This document shows, in pieces, positions 28,878 through 38,900 of a stretch of 42,636 bases of DNA. The translations under genes were made by a program, and so were the position numbers. Each line of letters begins with the position of its first letter. The first letter of the stretch is position 1. Source of the DNA: Acidobacteriota bacterium (GTDB taxonomy: Bacteria > Acidobacteriota > Blastocatellia > Pyrinomonadales > Pyrinomonadaceae); NCBI GenBank assembly GCA_016718135.1, contig JADKEF010000005.1:1-42636 (forward strand), read 5' to 3'. The notes beneath the pieces were generated by a model. That model did not search any database and was not told the DNA's origin. It saw only the letters and a program-made list of their open reading frames with translations.

Positions 28878-29286
28878 CCGGATTTGTTACAAGGCAATCA
28901 TCTGCCTAACGCAAAATGAGTGCCACCTCACAGGGGGTTATGGTTCGTACAACTTTAGAGCATTCCTTGGGCTTAGACCGTAATGATACATTTCGATCGA
29001 TACAGACGAAAATACAAAAAAGCGTATTTATGTCGATCATGCTTAGAAACTCGCGGTCAAAGTAGATCCACATGATAGCGAGTGATATCAAAATGAGTAT
29101 GAAGCCCCTAGGTTCACATGATTAGACTGCTGTCGGCCACTAGAGACGTAGTCTGTCCTCAAGCGTCTGAATTCAGCTCCGAGAGAGAACTGGGGAGTGA
29201 ATTTGTAGACAAAGTTAGTGGCGAGGACAAAGTTCCTACTTCGCCAATCACGACTCGAAAAACTTACAAGGTCTTGGTTATCCGGG
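28878..29286. other. Intergenic stretch upstream of the nitrate operon
   Basis: About 400 bp between the operon's first gene and the end of the porin gene. No gene is supported. It should contain the operon promoter. TTGTAACAA (a 4-bp dyad) lies about 10 bases before the start codon at 28877, but no clear FNR-type box was found. Confidence 0.45.
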
Positions 29287-30531
29287 TCATCGATGCCGAC
29301 GGAACCGTATATAGGTTAATCGGTCTTGTAGCGTCGGCAGCGTAAAGCCGAGTTGCATCCAACCACCGCGAGTGCCGATCGCTCGGACTCCGGATCGAAC
29401 GAGGGACGAGCCGACACGATAGGCAAAATCATTGTTGTAACTCTGGAAAATACCTGCTTGGAACCCTCCAAGATTGCGTCCGAGAAAGGCTTCGCCCGAT
29501 GCGCCGACCCGTTTGCTGAGCGTGAAATTCCAGTCAAGGCTAGTCCGACTGACTCGATGTCATTTCGAACGTTTGTCGATCCGGTAAATACCCGTGAACG
29601 GCCGTAGTGTCCTGATACGCCGATGCTACCTGCTTTCTTCGCTCCAAACCAATTCTTGTCAGCGAAGGCGATCCTAGTCTGGATGAACGGAAGCCTCGAG
29701 GCTGCTCCGCTCGTGGGCTGAACGGAAAATGCCGCGTTTGTAGCGAAATCGCCGGTCTGTGGCTCGAGCAATGCCCCTTGCCAGGTGATGTGATCGCCGA
29801 TCTTACGCTCGACCCTAACTTGAGGAAGCCGAGCCCAGTTGTTTCCGGCGGCCGCCATTTGCGGGTTGCCGGCAGTTGCAATCGATGTAGGATTTACCGG
29901 CAAAGACCATCCAGTCCTGACCGGCTGTCACCGATGTCCGCTCCCAATCAAGACGAGCATATGCCAAACGAACCCTGAATATTCCGAAGTTCTCACCGAT
30001 CCCGACGGACGGGAACCCCCCGAAAAAATCGCCCTCTATTACCGCCCCGAGACGTGCTTTACCGACCCTGGCTCCCTCAATCTTGACGCCAAGACGCGTT
30101 TGCCGGACGCTTGCATCGTGTTCCCGCTGCCGGTTGGCGTAGCAAAGATCGGAACGTCGGCGTTATTTGTGCCGCCACTATTTCCAAATGCATTGAAAAA
30201 GATCGTCCCGTAGGGCGTCAGGCGTGCACTACCGATATCAACGCCGAGATCCTTCTTCTTTTGAGGTTCGGCACCTTTGTTGGCTGCAGGGGGCTTTGGT
30301 GCAGCCTCGTCAACCGTTACCTTCTCATCTTTAACAGTGTTGACTGCTACGGAGTTCGCTTCCTTTAATCTGGCAAGTTCAACGCTGATCGCTTTGAGTT
30401 TTGCTTCGAGTTCAACGATCTGATTCTGTAGCTCTGTCAGCGTAGGTTGAGTTGGCGTTTGAGCATGGTTCACGGAATAAAAGCACAGCCAAGATCGATG
30501 TTAGTAAGATTGTACGAAGTAAATATTTCAT
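29287..30531 (-). CDS. Outer-membrane porin with N-terminal coiled coil (frameshifted)
   Basis: Start at ATG 30531 (MKYLLRTILLTSILAVLLF, signal peptide). After a one-base slip near 30470 the protein reads VNHAQTPTQPTLTELQNQIV-ELEAKLKAISVELARLKEAN, a trimerising coiled coil. A proline/alanine linker follows, then beta-strand-rich DLGVDIGSARLTPYGTIFFN, VRLAYARLDWERTSVTAGQD, LPQVRVERKIGDHITWQGAL and SIGVSGHYGRSRVFTGSTN. Further slips occur near 30110, 29900 and 29500. It ends LTYIRFRRHR near 29287. The layout matches DcaP-like trimeric porins. Its place beside the nitrate operon suggests an outer-membrane pore for nitrate or other anions. Confidence 0.75.
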
Positions 30532-30551
30532 TTGGGTCGCCTCATTCTCTA

Positions 30552-30565
30552 TTGTTGAATATCAA
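30552..30565. promoter_or_regulatory. FNR/DNR-type box in the divergent promoter
   Basis: TTGTT-GAAT-ATCAA differs from the FNR consensus TTGAT-N4-ATCAA at one base. It lies 21 bp upstream of the porin start and 50 bp upstream of the regulator's first possible start, within the only promoter region shared by both. The neighbouring Crp/Fnr protein is the obvious candidate to bind it. Confidence 0.5.
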
Positions 30566-30580
30566 ATTCCAGTGGTACAG

Positions 30581-30600
30581 TTTATGATTTGACTCATAAA
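30581..30600. promoter_or_regulatory. Palindrome TTTATGA-N6-TCATAAA
   Basis: Perfect 7-bp arms (30581-30587 and 30594-30600) around TTTGAC, just upstream of the Crp/Fnr gene. The spacing (two half-sites about one turn apart) fits a dimeric HTH regulator. It could be an autoregulatory site distinct from the FNR-like box. Confidence 0.5.
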
Positions 30601-30602
30601 GT

Positions 30603-31264
30603 GTGAATATTGGTTTAGGATCGTTGCGGGTCATACCTAAGAAGATGAGTCAAATATCCGACCATTTTAGTGCCGAATTAACGGAAGGTCTTTTTGCGAT
30701 TGGCAGCAGAAGATCGTTCGTTAGCGGCAAACACATTTTTTTTGAGGGCGATCGGGCGATATTCTTGCCGATAATACTTTCTGGAAAGATCAAAATGGTT
30801 CGTTATCCGGAGGCGGGCAAGGAGATCATAATTGGCATTTTTAAGGCGGGCGAGATATTTGCCATCCCGCCGGCGATGGACGGAAAGCGATTTCCGGCAA
30901 CGGCGGTTGCAATCGAGGAAAGCGAACTTTTGATAATCCCGCGAAACAACTTTCTGACTTTGATGGAGTCCTACCCGAATTTTCTACGCTGGTGTTGAAC
31001 CGCATGTGCGTCATTCTTCGTGATAGGGCTGAAACTGTTCAGATCATGGCCACGCCATCAGCCGAACATCGTATCGCGGCCGTTATTTTGCGGCTGATCG
31101 GGGAAATGAATGGCGGCGAAGTTAAGAAGATCACCCATCGACGGCAAGACATAGCTGAGATGGCAGGGCTTTCGCTCGAGACCACGATCCGGACCATCCG
31201 GAAGCTCGCGGAAAAGGGCTGTCTAAAAATAGTTGGCGGAAGAATATTCGTCGAAAACGACTGA
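30603..31264 (+). CDS. Crp/Fnr-family transcription regulator (one frameshift)
   Basis: The first frame (start GTG 30603 or, more likely, ATG 30645, MSQISDHFSAELTEG) gives the cyclic-nucleotide-binding-type sensor barrel (FVSGKHIFFEGDRAIFLPII, GKEIIIGIFKAGEIFAIPPA). After a slip near 30988 the second frame gives the dimer helix and winged HTH (EHRIAAVILRLIGEM, THRRQDIAEMAGLSLETTIR-TIRKLAEKGCLKIVGG). Joined length is about 206 residues. The N-terminus lacks the FNR cysteine cluster, so oxygen sensing by [4Fe-4S] is unlikely; a DNR/NnrR-like NO or nitrate response is possible. Divergent from the porin and nitrate operon, it is their probable regulator. Confidence 0.87.
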
Positions 31265-31377
31265 CCACCTTCGCACTCTTGTCCGTTAGGCTCTCTAAAA
31301 AGGTGATCTGGATCATATTCAGTTGAGCTGTGTCCTGCTAAGTTCCTTAGTGCAAGACTTGTGTTGAGAATTGGATC

Positions 31378-31758
31378 ATGAAACTTCGAATTAGAGAAAA
31401 CACTCTTCGTTTTCGGTTGGGCCGCTCGGAAGTCGAAACTTTTGATCAGACAGGAAACATCAGGGACAAGGTTCGGTTTGGGATAGGAAAAGTCGACTTT
31501 GGTTACTTGCTCGAAAAGACGCCCGACAGTAACTTTTCCGCCTCTTTTGCGGACGGGGTAATCGTGGTTCGCGTACCTGCCTGTGACGCCGATAGCTGGG
31601 CCAGCTCCGACGAGGTTAGCCTTGCCGGAACCTATCTGACGGACGAACATAGTGAAATAAGAATATTGATCGAAAAGGACTTTGTTTGTCTAAATTCCGA
31701 CAACGACGAAGACCAGTCCGACCGCTATCCCCACCCCAAAGGCGACGCTCCATGCTAA
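31378..31758 (+). CDS. DUF7009-like small protein
   Basis: Complete, 126 residues: MKLRIRENTLRFRLGRSEVE, FGIGKVDFGYLLEKT, ADGVIVVRVPACDADSWASS, VSLAGTYL, EIRILIEKDFVCLN ... DQSDRYPHPKGD. This order (N-terminal KLRIR...LRLR, central VTVPxxxAxxW, then LLIEKDFxCL and YPNP) matches what I recall of the DUF7009 family, small cytosolic proteins of unknown function. It lies about 110 bp downstream of the Crp/Fnr gene on the same strand and may share its transcript. No catalytic motif is evident. Confidence 0.7.
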   Translation: MKLRIRENTLRFRLGRSEVETFDQTGNIRDKVRFGIGKVDFGYLLEKTPDSNFSASFADGVIVVRVPACDADSWASSDEVSLAGTYLTDEHSEIRILIEKDFVCLNSDNDEDQSDRYPHPKGDAPC

Positions 31759-31927
31759 GTTCATTAATACGACGTCTTGTTTTGCCGACGAATTTGATTA
31801 GTTTTTACCCGCCTTACGAGCGGTTTCGGATTCCATCCAGAGAGAAATAATCTAATCGGCTAATCGAGTATTTTTCAACCGTCTGAATCTTAGTAGGGTT
31901 CGAAGGCTTGGTGGAGGTTTGTCAAAA

Positions 31928-32005
31928 ATGAAGAAAATTTTGTCTTTAACTGTGGTTTTAGGGGTTGTTCTTGATGATTTTCACGGTAATCGGTCTCCAT
32001 GTCAG
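31928..32005 (+). CDS. Short signal-peptide-like ORF
   Basis: ATG 31928 begins MKKILSLTVVLGVVL, a lysine-plus-hydrophobic start. In the unshifted frame it stops after DDFHGNRSPCQ; a one-base shift near 31970 gives MIFTVIGLHVSSQERN, which would run on into the cupin. It may be the real leader of an exported cupin, or a separate tiny membrane peptide. The evidence is only compositional. Confidence 0.3.
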
Positions 32006-32021
32006 TAGTCAGGAAAGAAAT

Positions 32022-32371
32022 ATGCAAAAGTTGAATTTATAAACTAAAATCGGCGACGGCAAAGATAAAGAAGTTACGCCGCTTTTTGATGGTGAACGCC
32101 GAAAAATCGTCCAAATTACGCTACGCAATAAGGCGGTTTTTAGATTCGCATAAAGCCGCTGAACCGATTACGATTCAATGTATTGCGGGAAAGGGCTTAT
32201 TAATTGTTGGCGAAGAAAAGAAGAAGTTGAACTTAAAGAAGGTGTGTTGGTTACGATTGAACCAAATGTCGCCCACGAAATAAGAGCTCTATCAAAGTTT
32301 CCGCTTTATTGACCAAATTCAAGGAGAAGATTTGTCCGAAACAGCTTACTGGAAACGATGAGCAGTTATGA
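32022..32371 (+). CDS. Cupin-domain protein (frameshifted)
   Basis: Read across slips near 32042, 32145 and 32220, the sequence is MQKLNL ... GDGKDKEVTPLFDGERRKIV, HKAAEPITIQCIAGKGLLIV, EEVELKEGVLVTIEPNVAHE, ending TKFKEKICPKQLTGNDEQL at 32371. The two conserved cupin barrel motifs are visible: H-x3-PITIQ-x-IAGKG and P-x-VAHE. It overlaps the HlyD start at 32358, so the genes are coupled. Small cupins of this type bind a metal or small ligand; the substrate is unknown. Confidence 0.65.
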
Positions 32372-33781
32372 AAGGCAGATACACAAAATCTTTCTTGAGA
32401 GTTCTTTTGGTAGTAGGATTTTGGCTCTGGCCGGAGGGCTTTTTGTGGTTTTGGTTGCGTCCGCCTCGGGTTTCGGGTGACAGAAGTATCGGAGAGAAGA
32501 ATTACGCCATGGATTCAAGGCATTGGAACGGTTGAATCAAAAATCGTTGTAAATATTGCTTGCAAAATACCGGGGCGAATAATTTCAACTGACGTAGATC
32601 AAGGCGATAGGGTTTCAAACGGACAGGTTTTAGCGACGCTCGAAGATTCTGAATTGCGGGCTGAAATGGAGCGTGCCGAATCTACATTGCTACGTTCGCG
32701 GTCAACTGCCGAAGTTCGTCGGGCGGAGATTCAACGGGCGTTATCCGCCGTTGAAGTTCAGCAAGATCTGTTCAGCGAACAATGACTAATAAGGAAGTTC
32801 CAAGAGCATCTTTGCGTCGGGCAAAGTCCGCCGTAACCTCTGTGGATTCAACTATTTCAAAATAGTACTCTTTCGCTTACAGGCACAAACAACGCTATCG
32901 GTGGCAAAAACTTTATCAATCCGGCGATGTTTCAAAAATGGAATTGAAGAACGTCTGACGCAGGCGAAAGCCGCTGACGATGATGTAAAATGCCGAAGCT
33001 CAACGAAATACAGCATTGGAAGATGTGGAAAACATCGAGCTCAAATCAATACAGTCGGCGAAGATGTTAAGCAGGCTCAAGCCCAACTGAAAGTTGCGAA
33101 TGATGATGTTGCAACGCTAAGAACCGGGTTGAAAGTAATTGAGCAAGATATAAGTGTTGCCGAAGCTGCACTTGCATCAGCAGATGCGCGGAAATCTGAA
33201 GGTGATCAGTCAAATAAGCGGATAGTGGTCAGTCGTGAACTAGAACCCGGTGCAGTAGTAAATCCCGGAACCCTGATACTCAAAACCGCTGACCCAACAA
33301 CAAATTGAGCGAATTTGTTTTTACTGATGAAAGCAATTCAAACTCTTTTGAAGTTGAAGATCTTGCCGAAATTACTTCTGCCTCGATGCAGACGGGGGAA
33401 TTTACAGGGAAGAGTAACACGATCCAGCGAGAAAGTGATCGTGTAACGGAACAAGCTTGAAAGTGATATTTCGTTTGGAGCGAATACCTGAATACATCAT
33501 GCTTGGCGAACAGCTAGAAGCAATAATTGACCAAAAACAAGTGACTTTGGAAGGTTCTTCCCGCATCTGCTATTGATTCGCTCAAAAGAAGGAATCGACG
33601 TTTGACTGGTGAATGAAAATCATTTGCAGTTTAAAAATCAAACTGGAATGGCTGATGCAAGGGTCATGGGCGGAAGTGATTTCAGGACTTGATAGCGGAG
33701 ATAAGGCTGTCGTTTTCGCCGGGTAAACTATCAGACTTGAGCAACGAAGGTCGGACAGTTTCAATCGCTGCCGAAGAGTAG
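32358..33781 (+). CDS. HlyD/DevB-type membrane-fusion protein (multiple frameshifts)
   Basis: ATG 32358 starts MSSYERQIHKIFLESSFGSR, then one membrane helix (ILALAGGLFVVLVASASGF). After a slip at 32477 comes the barrel-sandwich hybrid (VESKIVVNIACKIPGRIIST, DQGDRVSNGQVLATLEDSEL) and the first coiled-coil arm (RAEMERAESTLLRSRST). Further frames carry MELEERLTQAKAADDDVK-like and EDVKQAQAQLKVANDDVATL segments and the closing half of the lipoyl domain (RELEPGAVVNPGTLILKTAD). The end at 33779-33781 reads TVSIAAEE-stop. It is the periplasmic adaptor of the ABC exporter formed with the next two genes. Confidence 0.75.
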
Positions 33782-33802
33782 AGAAGAACCGCAGGTGAAA
33801 CA

Positions 33803-34985
33803 ATGAACCTGGCACCATCGACGTTGGAACATCGGTTGGGCCGGTTTATTTTAACTGCGGTAGGTCTCGGTTTGCTGCTTCACACCGGTGATGGCGATGA
33901 ATGGAATTTACGCCGAATGGTTGGAAGACGCCGAGCATCGTTCGTTTCCCCAAAGTTGATTTAGGGGTTGTGCAAAGATACCAATGGTCCATTTGCGGAA
34001 AGTTCTCGCTCCTGAAGATCTCTATCGCAATATCCTACGGTTTCGGGCGTGAGCGAAGCGAGTCCTGCTGCGTATCAATTGTTGCGATCGAACATCAGGA
34101 GAAAATCCTGCGGCTTCAGGTCATCGGTTATCGTTTAGATGGTCTCGGCGGCCCCCGCAATCGCTGCGGGGCGGCCACCCTTAAATGCCGTTATGAATGG
34201 TAGTTGACCGGAAAGCCGGTGTTTCGCTGAACCCAATTCAAATTCGGACGAATTACTTTTAGAGGTTGTCGGATTGACGGAAGTCGTTGTCTCAAATCTG
34301 GGAGATTCAGCAGCGTTTATCACGCCTCGAAGACGCACTGGAGCTTGCAGGTCTTAAATCCAATGAAGCGATTCGCAACGACTGGCACGACTGCAATCGG
34401 ATTTGTCGGAGAACCTCAACTAGGGGGCGTTTCTGCCGAGGATCTTTCTAGGTCGTTACTCCAAAGTTCATAGATATCGCCAACGTCATTTTGGTTCGGC
34501 TGGAATCGTGGGCAAATGCAAAGGTATGGCAAAAATATAGCTCGCTGACACATTACAATGTCTATGACAACCCATTAGAAAGAAGATTTTTGGCAAAAAT
34601 GACAACTGTTTGAGACAACAAACTCTTCTATTCCGCACAATCCTCTTGTCAGGAGGCTGTGATTATCGCCTCCTTACGCTATACGACACACCTGAGAAAA
34701 CCAGAGATATTGCCACCCTTGAAAATTATCAACCCCAAACCCTAAAAATAGTCGGTTTTGATTTGCAGCACCGTTGATTTTAGGGATTTCTTGGATTTGT
34801 ATTCGGAATCCAGCAATTATTAGTTTAACTTTTTACGAGCATTTTCCGCGTCGTCTCCTGCCGCTGGTCAGCGATCAAATAATGGCCTTTGAATCGAACT
34901 GGTATTTGTATCGCGGTCAGTGGGATTGGTATACACAAAGCTTCCCCGCATTGACGCGACGACGGCCACGGCGGGGTAAACTACC
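33803..34985 (+). CDS. ABC exporter permease, DevC/FtsX type (multiple frameshifts)
   Basis: ATG 33803 starts MNLAPSTLEHRLGRFILTAV-GLGLLL, the first helix of a DevC-like permease. Scattered frames continue with VDL.VVQRDTNGPFAES, SVSGVSEASPAAYQLL, ILRLQVIGYRLDGLGGP, AFITLEDALEL-like and NVILVRLESWANAKV, followed by hydrophobic pieces around 34640-34900 (ILGISWI, LTFYEHFPRRLLPLVSDQIM). It ends near 34985 after SIDATTA-like residues. No single frame exceeds about 120 residues. Gene order adaptor-permease-ATPase and motif order match DevBCA or MacAB-like exporters. Cargo unknown. Confidence 0.6.
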
Positions 34986-35023
34986 TGGCAAACCCGTGCT
35001 TTTTTTCGGACTTGTGGGAAAAA

Positions 35024-35721
35024 ATGCAGCAGGTTTCGGCTCAAAATCTAACCAAGATTTTCGGTGGAAGGTAGATACGATGTTAATCAGCTCTCAAAGA
35101 CGCGAGTTTGGACTGTCGAAGAGATGAGGTGGTCGCCTTGACGGCCGGAGCGGATTAGGTGTACCGCTTACGGCTGGTGTTTCCTGCTGATTGATCCGCG
35201 AACAAGCGGAAAAATCGAAATTGCCGGAGAAACGATTTTCGAAGGAAAGAAAGTGTTGATTGATGATCGATTGCTGGCGGCGAGAAGCGAATGGGAATCA
35301 TTTTTCAAACCTACAATCTGATTCCTTTCTTACGGTGGCAGGCAAAATGTTGCTCTGGTCTTAAACCTCAACGGCGTTTCCAATCGAGAATCGCCAAACG
35401 TGCCAGAGCATTATTGGAATGATTTGATCTAGGCATCGGGCAGATATTTACCCAGCCACGCTTTCGTGGAGAACAACAGCGAGTAGCGGTTGCCCGTGCC
35501 GTCGCCAGCGACCCGGTAGTGATTCTCGCCGATGAGCCGACCGCCGCACTTGATTCCGAAAAGAGGGTAAAGCCGTTATGCGGATTTATTGCGACAACCG
35601 GACACGAAACGAGCCGCTGTCATTGTCGTAACTCGCGACGAGCTTACGTTGTAAAGGCTTCGACCGCATTTATCACTTGAACGACGGAATTTTACGGGTT
35701 GAACATTTGAATTCTAAAGAG
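35024..35721 (+). CDS. ABC exporter ATPase, DevA/LolD type (multiple frameshifts)
   Basis: ATG 35024 begins MQQVSAQNLTKIFGG. The Walker A region (after VEEGEVVALT, near 35160) is unreadable in any frame; LIDPRTSGKIEIAGETIFEG then KKVLIDDRLLAARSE follow, then MGIIFQTYNLIPFLTVA (Q-loop) and ENVALVLNLNGVSNRESQ. The ABC signature is LSWGEQQRVAVARAVASDP near 35466-35515, and Walker B is VVILADEPTAALDSE. It ends near 35721 after IYHLNDGILRVEHLNS. The combination identifies an exporter ATPase of the LolD/MacB/DevA group. The lack of a readable P-loop is probably sequence error. Confidence 0.75.
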
Positions 35722-35879
35722 AAGAACTTGGACGGAGGTAGTCTACAACTCTACTCCCAAGCAATAACGCCTGCTGAGATCATCATTGGCTCCTCGTAAC
35801 ATGACCGAGACTTCATATTTCCTACCGTAACATCGGCGACAATTTCCTATGCTGGAGAATACAATTGGAGGATTAACTA

Positions 35880-36615
35880 ATGATCAGTGTTCAAGGTAAG
35901 ATTGTCCGCGAAATCGCACTTGAATGCCGGTGACGACTCGCGTCTTTGAGGAATTCAAGATCGATTATTGTTGTCATGGAAACACGCCGTTCGGGACGAA
36001 GCCTGCTTCGGAATGTTGGAGCCATTCCAGAAGTTGTAATGCAAAAGACTGGATGGCGCTTTTGGATGGATCCGCAGTTGGTGATCACGAGTCGTTCTCC
36101 AGAATGGATCTCGAGCGACCCAATGGATCATATTCCTGATAAGCACTATGTCCATACGCGGGAAGAATGAGCCATTTAACCTCGCTGATGGCCAAAGTAG
36201 CTAGCCGTCACGGTGACCACAATCCATATCTTCTCAAACTAAAAGAGCTATTCCAGGCACTGTGATGATCTGGAACCGCAGCATGATGAAGGAAGAGATG
36301 GTTTCTTTCCTCATATCCAAAAAATTAGAGCATGTTTTTTGAATCGCTTCATGTAGCGTAGGTCCATTAATTTGGAACGGTCCAGCATCCGGTGGAAATG
36401 ATGTGAATGTCGAGCATGAAGAGGTTGGCGAATATTGGCCAAAATGCGAGTTACTGATGACTATAGCTTTTGCCGGCCGAGGCTTGCCCGAGCTTTACCG
36501 CCCTGTATCACAGACTCGGAGAATTTGAGAGTGATCTGCACCAGCACATCCACCTCGAGAATAATCTTCTCTTCCACGGGCGATCGAACCGAACAAAAGG
36601 TCCGAGCCTAATTCG
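35880..36615 (+). CDS. ric: RIC (YtfE/ScdA) iron-sulfur cluster repair di-iron protein (frameshifted)
   Basis: Strong ribosome site GGAGG (35867-35871) before ATG 35880. The N-terminal ScdA domain is clear: VQGKIVREIALE, then PVTTRVFEEFKIDYCCHGNT with the double cysteine. The hemerythrin-like part follows in pieces: IPDKHYVHTREE near 36130, ALCDDLEPQHDEG and FFPHIQKI near 36260-36325, FGTVQHPV near 36375, and PAEACPSFTALYHRLGEFES-DLHQHIHLENNLLF at 36473-36575. These histidines and glutamates are the di-iron ligands. The protein repairs Fe-S clusters damaged by NO or oxidants, consistent with neighbouring nitrite and nitrate reduction. The end is uncertain; family length suggests about 36615. 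Confidence 0.83.
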
Positions 36616-36974
36616 TTCGGAGGAACCAAACCCTGTCGACTCGACGCATTTGGTAACAGCATTAATTCGCCTCGATTCACGCGCAGCAAAGTCGCTACCG
36701 GTCGAACACCGGGATGGCATTTTTGCTTGAACCCATCATCGTCGGCCCGCTGTGGTTCTCTGGCATAGCACGGTACGGATAGACATGAAAACGACTGAAA
36801 AAGGAGGAATCGACCCTGCGCGATCGCGGGAAGGCTGATCTCGGCAATAAAAATAAACTATACGGAACTGGCACTGCGAGCCGAGTCTGTTGTGAGCCTT
36901 ATTTCCAGATTAGGTTGGTTACCTGAGGATTATGGGAAAGGGGACATATCGAAATCACAGATCCGGGTTTCACA
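36616..36974. other. Intergenic stretch between convergent genes
   Basis: About 350 bp between the RIC gene (plus) and the radical SAM gene (minus). A plus-strand start ATGAAAACGACTGAAAAAGG lies near 36785 but leads to a short frame with no homology I can see. No clear terminator hairpin was identified. Confidence 0.4.
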
Positions 36975-38676
36975 TTAGTCGCCTCTACGAAGTCGTGGAG
37001 GGTAGTGAACTTGAAACTGTGGCAAGGTTTTGTTTGAAACCCGACAACACTGACCAAGACATTGACTGGTATTCTGGCGACGATGCATGAACACTCTCCC
37101 AAATATGCCTACCGAACCAGTCGGCGAAACCGATTTCGCCGGCCAACTGCGTCCCTTCGTCCTTAAACTCACATGGAACTTTTGCACAACGTATCTCAGT
37201 CACCTTCTAAAGTGATAACCCATTGCCGCGAGGGCGATCCCGTTTCCGAGACACGCGGGTAAAGCCTCCAAGACGACGCGGAACAAATACTTCCAGAATC
37301 GAAGGCGTTCCCGGTCGCGTACGCCGAGCCTCAACACGATTTTATGAAGGATCTGAGAACGCCGGTAACGCTGACTTCCGCCGCAATGTTGCCATCGTTA
37401 CTTACGCGCGATAAACCAGCGATTGTCGATAGAATTCCTCCGAGCTGTAAATGGTCCTTAGAATGTGCGTTTGTATCCCTCGACCAGGGTTCGCGATCCA
37501 TTTTTGAACAAAGTTTAATGAACAATCCGTGTTGTTTCCGCTGCTCTCGTGAACAAGTCGGCCTTACGCCTCTAATCGCTTCCAAAGCTGCGTGTCGGAA
37601 GGCGGCCGAGTCCGACCATTGCTAGCGGAATTGCACTTTCGCGGATAAAGTTGATTTGTCGCTCGAAAATATCCCCTCGGTCGTTATCGAATCCTATAAC
37701 AAAACCGGCCACGACCCCGATTCCATAGCTTTGGATCTTTCGCACCGATTCAAGGAGGTTCGCGTTTTGTGTTCTGAGATTTGTTGGCTTCTTTCAGACT
37801 TGCGGGAAGGGGCGTCTCAATACCGGAAATACACGGTGAAAACCGGCGATTGCATCATCCGAGTAAAACATCGTTCCTCGGCGAGGTTTACGCTTGCTTC
37901 CGTCAAAAAGAGAATGGAAAATCATGTCGCTCAGACCATGCAACAAGATCCCGCAGGAATTTCCAACCCTGCACGTTTGTTGTCGATAAAATTGTCGTCA
38001 ACGATAAATACTGTTCCGCGCCAGCCAGCGACCGCCGCATCGCCTCCACTTCAGCTAGCATCTGTTCGCTTTGATTTGGTACGGCGAGCGCCCGCAGATC
38101 TCTGTGATGTCGCAAAACTCACACGAAAACGGACAGCCGCGTGAAAACTGGACATTCATCGAGGAGCAATGGTTTATGTCGATCAGACTCGAAATCCGGC
38201 AATGGCGTAGACAGTGAAAGCGAGCGCTTCGGTCAACTGCTTGATAAATGCGTTCGCGGAGCCGCTTTTCTTCAAATCGTCGATGAACTCCGGCAAGGTC
38301 GTTTCGGCTTCACCTACGAAAATGAAATCCGCATCCCGTACGCCGAGATCCGTTTCGTAGAGACATACGGGCTCCGACCGCGACTCGCCTGCCAAGTCCT
38401 TGCAAAGTTTTACGACTTGATCGAGCGACTTCTCTCTTGGACGATCATCGCGCTGGAGAAAGACGATGTCCGCCTACTGATATCGCCGGCGTTAGCGGCT
38501 CTATTCATTCATGGTTCACGAGACGCCGTTGCAGGTTTCCGGCAGCATGGCGGATGACGGTCAACAGCCCGAGCGGCGGAAACGCGGCCTTCTTGCCGAC
38601 AAACGGTTACAAAGCGTGGCGAAAGTTCCAGTAAGTTTCTAGGAAACAGGATAAACAAGTAATACTCGATGATTGA
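36975..38676 (-). CDS. B12-binding radical SAM protein (DUF4070 type), frameshifted
   Basis: Read from about 38676 on the minus strand: RVLLVYPV, TYWNFRHALRFVGKKAAFPP-LGLLTV, DADFIFVGEAETTLPEFIDD (a B12-binding-type fold). Near 38145-38080 comes FSRGCPFSCEFCDITEICGR with the Cys-x3-Cys-x2-Cys motif of radical SAM enzymes. EQMLAEVEAMRR, TVFIVDDNFI, FLRDLVAWSERHDFPFSF and TEASVNLADDD follow, then C-terminal DUF4070-like parts (LWKRLEKEGRL-type near 37600, FVPKMDRE near 37490, ALAAMGYHF near 37210). At least ten slips break it. Relatives include hopanoid methylases such as HpnP, but most have unknown substrates. It is last in the minus-strand run. Confidence 0.75.
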
Positions 38677-38900
38677 TGAGGCCTCCTACGGAAAGCCGAC
38701 TCGGATTTCAGGACATCTCCCTGATTCGAAAACGTCGGGCTTTTCCGTAAGCGCTTTTTCCGTAATTCAAACAAGTTACCAGCCATTTTGCAGGGACCGA
38801 TGTAAGAGTTGTGTACAGGGAAGAGAGGGGGTAAACGACGAGAGAGCGCAACGGAAAGGCCGTTCCCCGACAAGCTTGTCGAACGCAATTAAACTCGGCG

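Noticed and set aside
31039..31650. 203-codon minus-strand frame
   Set aside because: It lies antisense to the Crp/Fnr and DUF7009-like genes, both of which have recognisable domains; no domain or ribosome site of its own.
37223..37262. Third copy of the 230-bp repeat (peptide RSRFRDTRV similar to SRFKDTRV)
   Set aside because: Only a short peptide similarity within the antisense of the radical SAM gene; DNA does not match the repeat.
37656..38144. 162-codon plus-strand frame and neighbouring plus frames
   Set aside because: The minus strand carries the radical SAM motif series (FSRGCPFSCEFC) here; plus frames show no domain.
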